A stretch of 64,000 nucleotides of DNA, taken from assembly GCA_903953565.1 (NCBI GenBank), contig CAJBKE010000055.1, positions 1 through 64,000 on the forward strand. The letters are read 5' to 3'. Below are positions 9,454-16,688 of the stretch, one piece after another. The stretch is from an uncultured Verrucomicrobiota bacterium (GTDB lineage: Bacteria; Verrucomicrobiota; Verrucomicrobiia; Chthoniobacterales; JACTMZ01). The position numbers and the translations under genes are program-made. Numbering within the stretch: position 1 is the first letter of the stretch; each line of letters starts with the position of its first letter. The notes beneath the pieces were generated by a model, which worked only from the letters and a program-made list of their open reading frames with translations, was not told the DNA's origin and searched no databases.

Positions 9454-9472
9454 GCAAGATGCCGATGCCACT
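9454..9472. repeat. Small hairpin CATCGGCA/TGCCGATG
   Basis: Eight-base perfect arms with a 3-base loop. The following GATGCCGATGCCAC string recurs at about 16630-16644 after the lipase gene, which suggests another short interspersed family. Confidence 0.5.
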
Positions 9473-9507
9473 TTCTCCCCCCCATTGCCATCCCTCCGCA
9501 ACCATGC

Positions 9508-9534
9508 TACGTAGTTTCCTATGGCAACTACGTA
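9508..9534. promoter_or_regulatory. Inverted repeat overlapping the antitoxin start (likely operator)
   Basis: TACGTAGTT at 9508-9516 and its exact reverse complement AACTACGTA at 9526-9534 flank a 9-base spacer that contains the ATG of the antitoxin gene (9521). Phd/YefM antitoxins usually repress their own operon by binding such palindromes near the promoter, so this is the expected operator. Confidence 0.6.
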
Positions 9535-9781
9535 TTCCATCACCGAAGCCCAAGCCAAATTTCCCGCCGTGATCCGCGAAGCCGCCGAGCAACCGGTCAT
9601 CATCACCCGCCGCGACAAAGTCGTCGGCTACCTCCTCTCGCCGGAACGTTTCGAAGCACTCCTCGAAACCATGGAAATCCTAGCCAACCCCGAGGCCATG
9701 AAAGCCATCCACGACGCCGAAGCCGGAAAAACAAAATACTACCCGCTCTCCATCCTCGACGAACCCGGCGATGAAGATTGA
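9521..9781 (+). CDS. Phd/YefM-family antitoxin
   Basis: 86 residues. The N-terminal TTYSITEAQAKFPAVIREAAEQPVIITRRDKVVGYLLSPE is the standard Phd/YefM DNA-binding fold, followed by a flexible tail (about 50-86) expected to wrap the toxin. Its stop overlaps the start of the downstream RelE-like gene by 11 bases, which is the usual antitoxin-first arrangement. Probably autorepressing through the inverted repeat across its start codon. Confidence 0.9.
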   Translation: MATTYSITEAQAKFPAVIREAAEQPVIITRRDKVVGYLLSPERFEALLETMEILANPEAMKAIHDAEAGKTKYYPLSILDEPGDED

Positions 9782-10058
9782 GCTGAGCGAACAAGTTTCA
9801 ACCTTCGTCGGCAGCCAAGCGCCCGACGGACGAAAAATGCTCCGCCGCGCATTGCGTCAACTGGCCGGCGAGCAAGGCGACATCAAGCAACTCGAAGAAC
9901 GACTCCATGGCTTCTGCCGCCTGCGCGTGGGCCCCTTCCGCGTGATCTTCCGCTATATCCTGGCCAACGGAAAACGCGTCATCCGCTGCGAATACGTGGA
10001 ACGAAGGAAAATCATCTACGAGGCCTACGAGAAAACCATCACGCTCATGCGCGATTAA
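9771..10058 (+). CDS. RelE/ParE-family toxin
   Basis: 95 residues. The body has LEERLHGFCRLRVGPFRVIFRYI and a final IRCEYVERRKIIYEAYEK, the basic strand pattern of RelE-superfamily toxins. Members cut mRNA in the ribosome (RelE) or poison gyrase (ParE); the sequence alone does not decide which. R and K residues suitable for RNA binding are present (RLRVGPFR, ERRK). It overlaps the antitoxin gene and is probably translationally coupled to it. It converges on lpxA with only 9 bases between stops. Confidence 0.87.
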   Translation: MKIELSEQVSTFVGSQAPDGRKMLRRALRQLAGEQGDIKQLEERLHGFCRLRVGPFRVIFRYILANGKRVIRCEYVERRKIIYEAYEKTITLMRD

Positions 10059-10067
10059 GACAGCCCT

Positions 10068-10871
10068 TCACTCGTCCGCCCCAAGTTCTTTCCCCGAGTA
10101 ATCGCAAATCCCCCGCTTCTTCGACGCGCGCACGAATTCGAAAAACTGCGACGCTTCCGGTCCCCAATTCTCTTTCGCTGCAGCCTCCAAGGCCTGCGTC
10201 ACATTCAAGTGCGAAAGGTAGAGCAGCTTGAAGGCCCGCTTGAGCTGCAGACGCGCCTCGGCTGATAGCCCGGCACGCCGCAGTCCGATCGAGTTGAGGC
10301 CGACGACCGTGTTTAGCCTGGAGGCAACGGTGTAAGGAGGGACGTTTTTGCTGCAACCAGAATCCCCCTGCACCATGGCCAAACGACCGACCGTGACAAA
10401 CTGGTGAAACACCGAACCCCCGCCGAGAAAAGCGCTGTCCGCCACATTCACATGGCCAGCAAGGAGGACACCATTGGCCACGATAACACGATTACCAAGG
10501 CGGCAATCGTGTCCCAGATGACACCCGGTCATCAGGAAATTGTCGTCCCCCACCATCGTGTCCCCGTTTTCCCGCGTGGCCCGGTTGATCGTGACGTGTT
10601 CGCGGATCGTGTTGTTTTTCCCGACCCGCACCCCGGTGTCGGTCCGCTTCGCATCGAATCCCAGATCCTGCGGGTTCGCCCCCAGGATCGTCCCGTGCCC
10701 GACTTTCGTTCCCTCACCCAGCACGACGCGGTGTTCCAAAATCACGTGAGCGCCGATGGCACATCCCCGCCCGATCTCCACATCGGCCCCAATGATCGAA
10801 AACGGCCCGATCTCGACATCGGGCGCCAATTTTGCGCCGTCCGCAATGATCGCGGTGGGATGGATCTTCAT
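10068..10871 (-). CDS. lpxA: Acyl-ACP--UDP-N-acetylglucosamine O-acyltransferase
   Basis: 267 residues. LpxA performs the first step of lipid A synthesis. The N-terminal two thirds is a left-handed beta helix of hexapeptide repeats (IHPTAII, VEIGPFSII, CAIGAHVIL). The signature NPQDLGF is present at about 66-72. The catalytic His is H121 in CHLGHDCRLGN, and HQF follows in the conserved GGGSVFHQF. The C-terminal helical part starts near residue 190. The ATG overlaps the radC stop (ATGA), so both are likely cotranscribed. It indicates an outer membrane with lipopolysaccharide. Confidence 0.96.
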   Translation of the reverse strand: MKIHPTAIIADGAKLAPDVEIGPFSIIGADVEIGRGCAIGAHVILEHRVVLGEGTKVGHGTILGANPQDLGFDAKRTDTGVRVGKNNTIREHVTINRATRENGDTMVGDDNFLMTGCHLGHDCRLGNRVIVANGVLLAGHVNVADSAFLGGGSVFHQFVTVGRLAMVQGDSGCSKNVPPYTVASRLNTVVGLNSIGLRRAGLSAEARLQLKRAFKLLYLSHLNVTQALEAAAKENWGPEASQFFEFVRASKKRGICDYSGKELGADE

Positions 10872-11569
10872 ATCAGTCCGTGTTCCTTAAAGCTGAAGTA
10901 AGGCGGCGCACCGGGCCGCTCTCGGCCGATAATGACATGGTCGAGCAGATGAATCTGCATCAAATCGGCCGCCTCTCGAATACGCCTGGTTAGTGACCGA
11001 TCAGCTTCGCTGGGTGTCGGATCACCCGAGGGATGGTTGTGCACGAGCACGAAAGCATAAGCGCCATGGCTGATGGCCGGGCGCAGGATCTCCCGCGGGT
11101 GGGCCAGACTTTCGTTGATCGTTCCCAGAGAAACTTCTTCCGCGTGGAGCAAGCGATGGCGCGTATCGAGCAGCACGACGCGCAACGATTCCCGCGGCAG
11201 GTTCTGCAGCAGCGGCCCCATGAACGCGTAAATTTTTTCCGGTGTCCCCAACGGCTCGCTTTGCGCCGTCTGCCGCGCCAACCGCTTGCCCACTTCGAAC
11301 GCCGCCGCCATTTCGCACGCCTTGGCCAAACCCACACCCTTGGCCAGTTTGCGAAGTTCTTTCACGGTCATCGGCGCCATCCGCGCCAACGAACCGCCCG
11401 CGGCCTTGATCATCTCATCCCCGACATCAATCGCCGTGCGCCCCGGCGTTCCGGTTCTCAAAAAGATCGCCAGCAGTTCCCCATCGCTCAACGCCTCCGC
11501 CCCGCGATGCATCAACTTCTCACGCGGCCGCTCCTCCTCCGGCCAATCCTTGATCTTGGGCGTCGACAC
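10868..11569 (-). CDS. radC: RadC-family JAMM-domain protein
   Basis: 233 residues. A helix-hairpin-helix-like N-terminus (EALSDGELLAIFLRTGT and later LAKGVGLAKACEMAAAFE) is followed by a JAB1/MPN metalloprotease-like domain. The metal motif is H177-N-H179-PSGDPTPSEA-D190. RadC proteins were linked to DNA repair, but their enzymatic activity is unproven. It is the upstream partner of lpxA, overlapping it by 4 bases. Confidence 0.94.
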   Translation of the reverse strand: MSTPKIKDWPEEERPREKLMHRGAEALSDGELLAIFLRTGTPGRTAIDVGDEMIKAAGGSLARMAPMTVKELRKLAKGVGLAKACEMAAAFEVGKRLARQTAQSEPLGTPEKIYAFMGPLLQNLPRESLRVVLLDTRHRLLHAEEVSLGTINESLAHPREILRPAISHGAYAFVLVHNHPSGDPTPSEADRSLTRRIREAADLMQIHLLDHVIIGRERPGAPPYFSFKEHGLI

Positions 11570-11617
11570 GGGTCAGAGCATAAGCATCGCCACAGGGCAC
11601 GCGCCAGCCTGCTCCGG

Positions 11618-11644
11618 TTGTAGCGGCGGTCTGCGACCGCCGGA
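11618..11644. repeat. Palindromic repeat family B copy
   Basis: TTGTAGCGGCGGTCTGCGAC then CGCCGGA. The arms GGCGGTC and GACCGCC are perfect. It sits between the radC start region and the 3' end of the polyprenyl synthase gene. Confidence 0.75.
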
Positions 11645-11649
11645 CCCCC

Positions 11650-12636
11650 TTACCCCGCCACCCGCTTGATCAACGCCTGCAAATACTCCGCCACCCCGCG
11701 CAAACCGGATGTGAACCGGTTGTCATCCAAAGCGTCCAATCCCTCCAGCGCCTCATCGACCAACTGGGCTGCTGCGGCCGCCGTCTGCTGCAGCGCCCCG
11801 CGCTCCGCTAGCATAGTCACAATCTGCTCCGCCTCCACCTCTTCGCCCCCCAGCAACAACGCGCTCACTTTATCGTGATCGCCACTGCGCCGCGCCGACT
11901 GCATCAGGAAGATCAACGGCAGGGTCAACTTCCCCTTGCGCAAATCGCTCCCGAGGGTTTTGCCGATTTCTTCCTCGTCGCCGACCAGATCCAGGCAATC
12001 GTCATAAACTTGGTAAGCCGTCCCGAGCTTCGACCCGAATTGCTTGAGCGCCCCGATCCGCTCCGGCGTCGTCTCGCTCAGAAACGCCCCCAGCTCAGCC
12101 GCCGCCGCGAACAATGCCCCCGTCTTCATCTCGACGATTTTATAATAATCCGCCACCGACAGCTTGAGATCGAAACGCCGCTGCGTCTGGATAATTTCCC
12201 CCGTGCAAACTTCCGCCGCCGCATCGGCAATGCGCCGCACAACTTCGGTTTCGGAAAAATTGGTGGCCAGCCGCATGGCATGGGCCAGCAGCGCATCGCC
12301 GAGCAGGACGCTAATCGCATTGCCCCACTTGGCATTGACCGTCGGCCGCTCCCGGCGCAGGTCGGCGCCATCCATGATGTCGTCATGCACCAGCGTGGCG
12401 ACATGGATCAGCTCGATGATCACGGCCAGATCAACGTGACTGGAGGTGATCTTTCCCGTGGCCCCGCCGGCCAGCAGGGCCAAGGCCGGGCGCAGCCTCT
12501 TGCCGGCGGATCCACAAACATAGTCCACGTAACCTTCCACCGCGGGATCGAAGGCCCTCGCCTGGGCCCGGATGCGTTCTTCCACGCTGTAGAGATGCGT
12601 ATTGATCAGCTCGAACGTCTTCTTGAACCGCGCCAT
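11650..12636 (-). CDS. Polyprenyl diphosphate synthase (all-trans, IspB-like)
   Basis: From the ATG at 12636 the product is 328 residues, the normal length; GTG at 12681 would add 15. The first aspartate-rich motif is HDDIMDGADLRRERPTVN and the second is DDCLDLVGDEEEIGKTLGSD, so both DDxxD magnesium sites are intact. GSAGKRLRPALALLAGGA is the conserved IPP-binding region. The enzyme extends farnesyl diphosphate with IPP units, giving the side chain of a quinone or a similar long polyprenyl. Chain length cannot be read with confidence. Precursors come from the MEP pathway, which starts with dxs at 55.5 kb. It follows the SDR gene on the same strand. Confidence 0.92.
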   Translation of the reverse strand: MARFKKTFELINTHLYSVEERIRAQARAFDPAVEGYVDYVCGSAGKRLRPALALLAGGATGKITSSHVDLAVIIELIHVATLVHDDIMDGADLRRERPTVNAKWGNAISVLLGDALLAHAMRLATNFSETEVVRRIADAAAEVCTGEIIQTQRRFDLKLSVADYYKIVEMKTGALFAAAAELGAFLSETTPERIGALKQFGSKLGTAYQVYDDCLDLVGDEEEIGKTLGSDLRKGKLTLPLIFLMQSARRSGDHDKVSALLLGGEEVEAEQIVTMLAERGALQQTAAAAAQLVDEALEGLDALDDNRFTSGLRGVAEYLQALIKRVAG

Positions 12637-12728
12637 TGCGGCGGGATCGACCGGGATGTTTCGGGGCTTGGCAGGATTCACGACAAGGGATTTACGCGCG
12701 GGCGGCGCTTTCAGATGAGGGGCAGGCC

Positions 12729-13526
12729 TCAGCGGGCCTTCCTTTGCAGAACGGCGCGCAAGATTCCCAGCGGGAGTGCCACGGCAATACCCATGAGCAA
12801 GACCAGCTTCCATCCGGGTATCACGCGGGCTTTGTCGGCCGCAACCGCGGACAATGCCGAGCGCACCACCTCCGCCGCCGGCAAGGTCAAGTCGTCCGGC
12901 GTTTTCCATTCCGGTTCGCCGGTGCCGCGCGAGGCGACCTGACCGAATTCCGTCTCGACCGGACCGGGCAGCACTGCCGTGACTGAAATTCCCGTGTCGC
13001 GCAGTTCCATGCGCAGTCCGTCGCTGAAACTGTTCACGTAAGCTTTCGTTGCGGCATAGACCGACATATGCGGCAGAGGAATCAACCCCGCAATCGAGCT
13101 CACATTCAAAACCGCCCCGCGCCCGCCCTCGAGGAGCATCGGTAGCAGATGATGCGTCAGGCGCGTCAGGGCCACGATATTCAGCTCGAGCATGTCGTGA
13201 ATCTTGGTCCAGTCCCCCGTGGCGAAAGGCCCGCGATCACCCATGCCCGCATTGTTGACCAGAAAATTGATGCGGATTTTTTCGCGCTCCAACCATTCGA
13301 CAAAGTCGCGCGTTTGGTTCTCCCGCGTAAGGTCCATCACGTAAACAAAAACCCGCACGTTCGTATGCCGGTTCTCCAAATCCGCCTTCAGTGCATCAAG
13401 GTGCTCACCGCGCCGCGCCACGAGCACCAGTTTTTCCGCCACCGGCGCCAACTCCCGGGCGAATTCCTCCCCCAGCCCCGATGAGGCGCCGGTGATTAGA
13501 GCGGTGCAACCTTCGAAAAATCGCAT
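12729..13526 (-). CDS. SDR-family oxidoreductase (DltE/YqjQ-like)
   Basis: The ATG at 13526 gives 265 residues; longer reading would run through the divergent cupin gene. The Rossmann motif TGASSGLG lies at about 11-18, followed by NNAGMGD and the catalytic S-x-Y-x-x-x-K region (NVSSIAGLIPLPHMSVYAATKAYV split over about 135-160). After the domain is a C-terminal hydrophobic helix (VLLMGIAVALPLGIL), so it may be membrane attached. Substrate unknown. It is divergent from the cupin gene with only 12 bases between start codons, and lies upstream of the polyprenyl synthase. Confidence 0.92.
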   Translation of the reverse strand: MRFFEGCTALITGASSGLGEEFARELAPVAEKLVLVARRGEHLDALKADLENRHTNVRVFVYVMDLTRENQTRDFVEWLEREKIRINFLVNNAGMGDRGPFATGDWTKIHDMLELNIVALTRLTHHLLPMLLEGGRGAVLNVSSIAGLIPLPHMSVYAATKAYVNSFSDGLRMELRDTGISVTAVLPGPVETEFGQVASRGTGEPEWKTPDDLTLPAAEVVRSALSAVAADKARVIPGWKLVLLMGIAVALPLGILRAVLQRKAR

Positions 13527-13538
13527 ATCTTTACCCCT

Positions 13539-13892
13539 ATGATAGTCCAGCAACTCGAAAATCAAAGCCCCTTCACCACGAAGGACGGCTCGACCATCCG
13601 CAGTATTCTCGACCGCACCAACGCCCCCGTCGAAAAACAGAGCCTGGCCGAAGCCAGCATGACCCCCGGCCAGTCCACCGACCGCCACTACCACAAGCTC
13701 TTCGAAGAATTCTACTTCCTCCTCGAGGGAACCGCGCAAATGGAAATCGACGGCGAAACCCGTGCCGTGGGTCCCGGCGACGCCATCCTCATCCCGGCTG
13801 GCGCCCGCCACCAAATCACCGCACAAACAAAACTCCGCTTCCTCTGCTGCTGCGCACCGCCCTACGACCACGCCGACGTCTATTTCGATTGA
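13539..13892 (+). CDS. Small single-domain cupin protein
   Basis: 117 residues forming one cupin barrel. The metal-binding pattern is visible: RHYHKLFEEFYFLLEG (two His, one Glu) and later GDAILIPAGARHQI (third His). Such proteins bind a divalent metal and may be isomerases, dioxygenases or sensors; nothing here fixes the substrate. The start ATG is 12 bases from the divergent SDR start, so the promoters must lie within each other's coding sequence. Confidence 0.88.
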   Translation: MIVQQLENQSPFTTKDGSTIRSILDRTNAPVEKQSLAEASMTPGQSTDRHYHKLFEEFYFLLEGTAQMEIDGETRAVGPGDAILIPAGARHQITAQTKLRFLCCCAPPYDHADVYFD

Positions 13893-13894
13893 GC

Positions 13895-13984
13895 GGTAGG
13901 GCGCGGCCTCCGGACGCGCCGGGAACATTCCTCCCACCACACAACCAACCATGCACACGGCGGGTCCGGAGGCCCCGCTCTACC
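13895..13984. repeat. Palindromic repeat family C
   Basis: Imperfect inverted repeat following the cupin stop: left arm GGTAGGGCGCGGCCTCCGGA, right arm CGGGTCCGGAGGCCCCGCTC then TACC. The right-hand half, from the GCCGGGAA block through TCCGGAGGCC to TACC, recurs at 42469-42521. Confidence 0.7.
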
Positions 13985-13986
13985 TT

Positions 13987-14439
13987 TCACTCCCGCAACC
14001 GCGAATCCAGCACCAGAGTCACCGGTCCGTCATTGACCAGGGCCACCTCCATCATCGCCCCGAATTCCCCCGTGGCCACCGAACGACCGAGCAGTTTCTC
14101 CATCTTCCGCACAAACGCCTCGTAAAGCGGAACCGCCACCTCCGGCCCCGCCGCGCGATGCCAAGAAGGTTTCGTTCCCTTGCGCGTGCTGGCCAGCAAG
14201 GTGAACTGACTGACAACGAGAACGCCGCCGCCGCTTTCCACGACGGACAGATTCATCCGGCCCGTTTCGTCGGCAAAAAGTTTCTGCTGCACGATCTTCC
14301 CCGCCAGCCACGCGATGTCATCGTCCGCATCATCCGCCGCCACCCCGACCAACACGAGCAACCCACCAGCGATCGATCCGCTGACACGGCCCTCGACTGT
14401 GACCGAGGCCCTCGACACACGCTGCAGCACCGCACGCAT
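13987..14439 (-). CDS. dtd: D-aminoacyl-tRNA deacylase
   Basis: From the ATG at 14439 the product is 150 residues, matching the family (145-150). It starts with the classic MRAVLQRVSRASVTVEG. The conserved SQFTLLA and the cross-dimer Gly-Pro motif in VNDGPVTLVLDS are both present. The dimeric enzyme frees tRNAs mischarged with D-amino acids or glycine. It lies downstream of the 2-hydroxyacid oxidase gene on the same strand. Confidence 0.95.
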   Translation of the reverse strand: MRAVLQRVSRASVTVEGRVSGSIAGGLLVLVGVAADDADDDIAWLAGKIVQQKLFADETGRMNLSVVESGGGVLVVSQFTLLASTRKGTKPSWHRAAGPEVAVPLYEAFVRKMEKLLGRSVATGEFGAMMEVALVNDGPVTLVLDSRLRE

Positions 14440-14448
14440 AAAAAAACT

Positions 14449-14512
14449 GTAGCGTCGCCGTTCCCGGCGATGAAGCGAAACCACGACCGGCGGCGAGAAA
14501 TCCGCCGCTACA
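14449..14512. repeat. TGTAGCG...CGCTACA palindromic element
   Basis: Outer arms TGTAGCG (14449-14455) and CGCTACA (14506-14512) enclose CGCCG/CGGCG and GGCGGCG/CCGCCG internal complements. It begins with the same TGTAGCG as the family B repeats. It covers the stop codon of the 2-hydroxyacid oxidase gene. Confidence 0.6.
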
Positions 14513-15578
14513 TCACCAGCGGGCGATTGATCTCCCCCACCGTCCGCGCCCCGCACAGCGCCATGGCCAGATCGAACTCCGACTTGAGCAACTCCAGCAC
14601 GCGATACGCTCCCTCCTCACCATCCGCTGCCAGACCCCACAAAATTGGACGCCCAATCAGCACCGCCCGCGCTCCCAGCGCCAGCGCTTTGATTACATCC
14701 GTCCCACGTCGCACGCCGCCATCGACCAACACGGGCACCTTGCCTCCCACCGCCTCCGCCACGACGGGCAACGCATCGATCGTCGCCGGCGATGAATCGA
14801 GCTGACGTCCACCGTGGTTGGACACAATCACAGCCGCCGCCCCGTGTTCCACTGCGGCCCGCGCATCGTCGGGATGCACCACGCCTTTGAGCACGACCGG
14901 CAACTTCGTCTGTCCGTGCAACCACTCGAGATCCTTCCACGTCAACGACGGATCAAGCATCGCCGCCGCATACGCCGCCAAGCCGGAACCAGCCAAGCCC
15001 GCGGGAAAATTCTGCTTCGCGTGCGCCGCCAAGTTCGCCACGGTCAAACCATCCGGCAGCGTGAAATTATTGCGCACATCCGCCTCCCGCCGTCCCCACA
15101 ACGCCGTGTCCACCGTGAGCACCAGCGCCCGGCAACCCGATTCCTCGGCCCGCCGCACCAGATCCAGCGTCGCCCCGCGATCCTTGTAAATGTAGAGCTG
15201 AAACCACTTCGGGCCGTCCGCCACGGCGGCCACTTCTTCGATCACGGTATTCGACAGCGTGCTCATTACCATGATCGTCCCCGCCCGCGCCGCCGCCCGC
15301 GCCGTGGCGCATTCGCCATGCGCACAGGCCAGACGATGAAAAGCCGTCGGTGCCACCATCACCGGAAAAGAAATCCGCTCCCCGAGCACCTCGACCGAAG
15401 TGTCTCTCGCCGCCACATCGCGCAGCACGCGATGATAAAGCGGCAACTTCCCGTAAGCCTCGACGTTGGCGCGCAAGGTGATGCCGTCATTCGCCCCACC
15501 CGCGTAGTAATCGTATGCCTCGCGCGCTAATTTCCCCCGCGCCACGTCCTCGTATTCCGCCAAATTCACCGGATCCAT
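14508..15578 (-). CDS. FMN-dependent alpha-hydroxy-acid oxidase/dehydrogenase
   Basis: About 356 residues from the ATG at 15578; a GTG at 15626 would add a short hydrophobic stretch and has a possible GGGAG upstream, so the start is uncertain. The fold is the glycolate oxidase/lactate dehydrogenase TIM barrel. AYDYYAGGAND carries the substrate-binding Tyr, APTAFHRLACAHGE and VVLKGVVHPDDA line FMN, and SNHGGRQLDSSPATID holds the catalytic His and Arg. It oxidises an L-2-hydroxyacid such as lactate or glycolate; which one cannot be decided. Divergent from the lipase-like gene. Confidence 0.9.
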   Translation of the reverse strand: MDPVNLAEYEDVARGKLAREAYDYYAGGANDGITLRANVEAYGKLPLYHRVLRDVAARDTSVEVLGERISFPVMVAPTAFHRLACAHGECATARAAARAGTIMVMSTLSNTVIEEVAAVADGPKWFQLYIYKDRGATLDLVRRAEESGCRALVLTVDTALWGRREADVRNNFTLPDGLTVANLAAHAKQNFPAGLAGSGLAAYAAAMLDPSLTWKDLEWLHGQTKLPVVLKGVVHPDDARAAVEHGAAAVIVSNHGGRQLDSSPATIDALPVVAEAVGGKVPVLVDGGVRRGTDVIKALALGARAVLIGRPILWGLAADGEEGAYRVLELLKSEFDLAMALCGARTVGEINRPLVM

Positions 15579-15664
15579 CCAGCGAAGTTGCGCGGACAGC
15601 ACGACACCGGCAAGCGCGATCGCCACTTGCTCCCGACTCCGCCGCGGGGGAAAATCGCCGCTTC

Positions 15665-16549
15665 ATGGCTTCCGCCCATACCTATGAGCACGTCACCCGC
15701 GGGGCGCGGTCCTTCCAGTGGAACGGACACGATGGCGCCGGTTTCCCCGGCCTGGTCTGGGAGCCGCTGGGGGAACCCAAGGCGCAGGTGCTCTGCATCC
15801 ACGGCTTGAGCGGCGCCGCGGCGGATTTCGGTCCGCTCGGGCGGCAACTCGCCGCGCAAGGCTTCACCGTGTGGGCCATCAATTTGCGCGGGCAAGGCAA
15901 TGACCCCGACCATCGCCGGCGCGGACATTTCCTCGATCCGCACGAATGGCGGGCCGACCTCGCGGCTTTCGCCGATGCGCACCTCGACGGTCGTCCCTTG
16001 CATCTCGTGGGCGAAAGCATGGGGTCGCTCGTTTCGGTCGATGCCGTGGCCCACGGCGCGCTGCGGCCGCAGCGCCTCGTTCTAAGCGCGCCCGTGACCG
16101 AAATCCGCGCACCCCTCCCTGGTTGGATGGTCGGACTTTTGCGCCAAGCTTCCAAAGTCGCCCCGCGGGCCAAACTCTCCCCGCTGCGCTTCGTCCACGG
16201 CAAGACCTGCCTCCCCCGGCTCACGTCCGACGATGCTTACATGCACTATCTCAAAAATATCCCGCACCGCGTCGGCGGCTTCACTTTGGAATTCCTGACC
16301 AACTTCCACGACCTCATGCGCGAAACGCAGCAGTGCGCCGCGCGCATCGATGTGCCCACCCTCATGCTCTCGGCCGGACGCGATATCTTCATCCGCCCCG
16401 AGCAAAGCCGCGCCTTCTTCGACTGCATCGCCGCACCCGAGAAAGAATACGTCCTCTATCCGCAAAGCCACCACCTCCTGTGGCACGATGTCGATACCGA
16501 CGACGTGCTCGAACGCATCACGCGCTGGATCACGGAGGGTCGGGCATGA
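15665..16549 (+). CDS. Alpha/beta hydrolase, monoacylglycerol lipase-like
   Basis: 294 residues from the ATG at 15665 (MASAHTYEH). Upstream sequence is GC-rich shadow of the divergent gene. The oxyanion region is LCIHGLSGAAADFG, the nucleophile elbow is VGESMGS, the acid lies in AGRDIFIRPEQ and the His in SHHLLWHD. The sequence resembles serine aminopeptidase-type (Hydrolase_4) monoacylglycerol lipases. No signal peptide, so cytoplasmic. Confidence 0.9.
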   Translation: MASAHTYEHVTRGARSFQWNGHDGAGFPGLVWEPLGEPKAQVLCIHGLSGAAADFGPLGRQLAAQGFTVWAINLRGQGNDPDHRRRGHFLDPHEWRADLAAFADAHLDGRPLHLVGESMGSLVSVDAVAHGALRPQRLVLSAPVTEIRAPLPGWMVGLLRQASKVAPRAKLSPLRFVHGKTCLPRLTSDDAYMHYLKNIPHRVGGFTLEFLTNFHDLMRETQQCAARIDVPTLMLSAGRDIFIRPEQSRAFFDCIAAPEKEYVLYPQSHHLLWHDVDTDDVLERITRWITEGRA

Positions 16550-16553
16550 AAAG

Positions 16554-16644
16554 TGGCGCGGGCATCTTGGCCGTGACGCCCGGTCATCATCGGCAGGACC
16601 TCCGGCTCGTAGAGCCTACGGCTCGGAGAGATGCCGATGCCACC
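16554..16644. repeat. Inverted repeat GTGGCGCGGGCATCT / AGATGCCGATGCCAC
   Basis: Fifteen-base arms (two mismatches) at 16554-16568 and 16630-16644, starting just after the lipase stop. The inner part holds a second palindrome CCGGCTCGTAGAGCCTACGG. The right arm string GATGCCGATGCCAC also occurs after gyrA near 9464. Confidence 0.6.
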
Positions 16645-16688
16645 CTTCCACTCAAGTTTCCCACTCAAGTCTCATCCCTCTTCCTCCC

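Noticed and set aside
16350-16688. N-terminal extension of the glucosidase
   Set aside because: Overlaps the end of the lipase gene in another frame; ATG 16689 gives the conserved family start.
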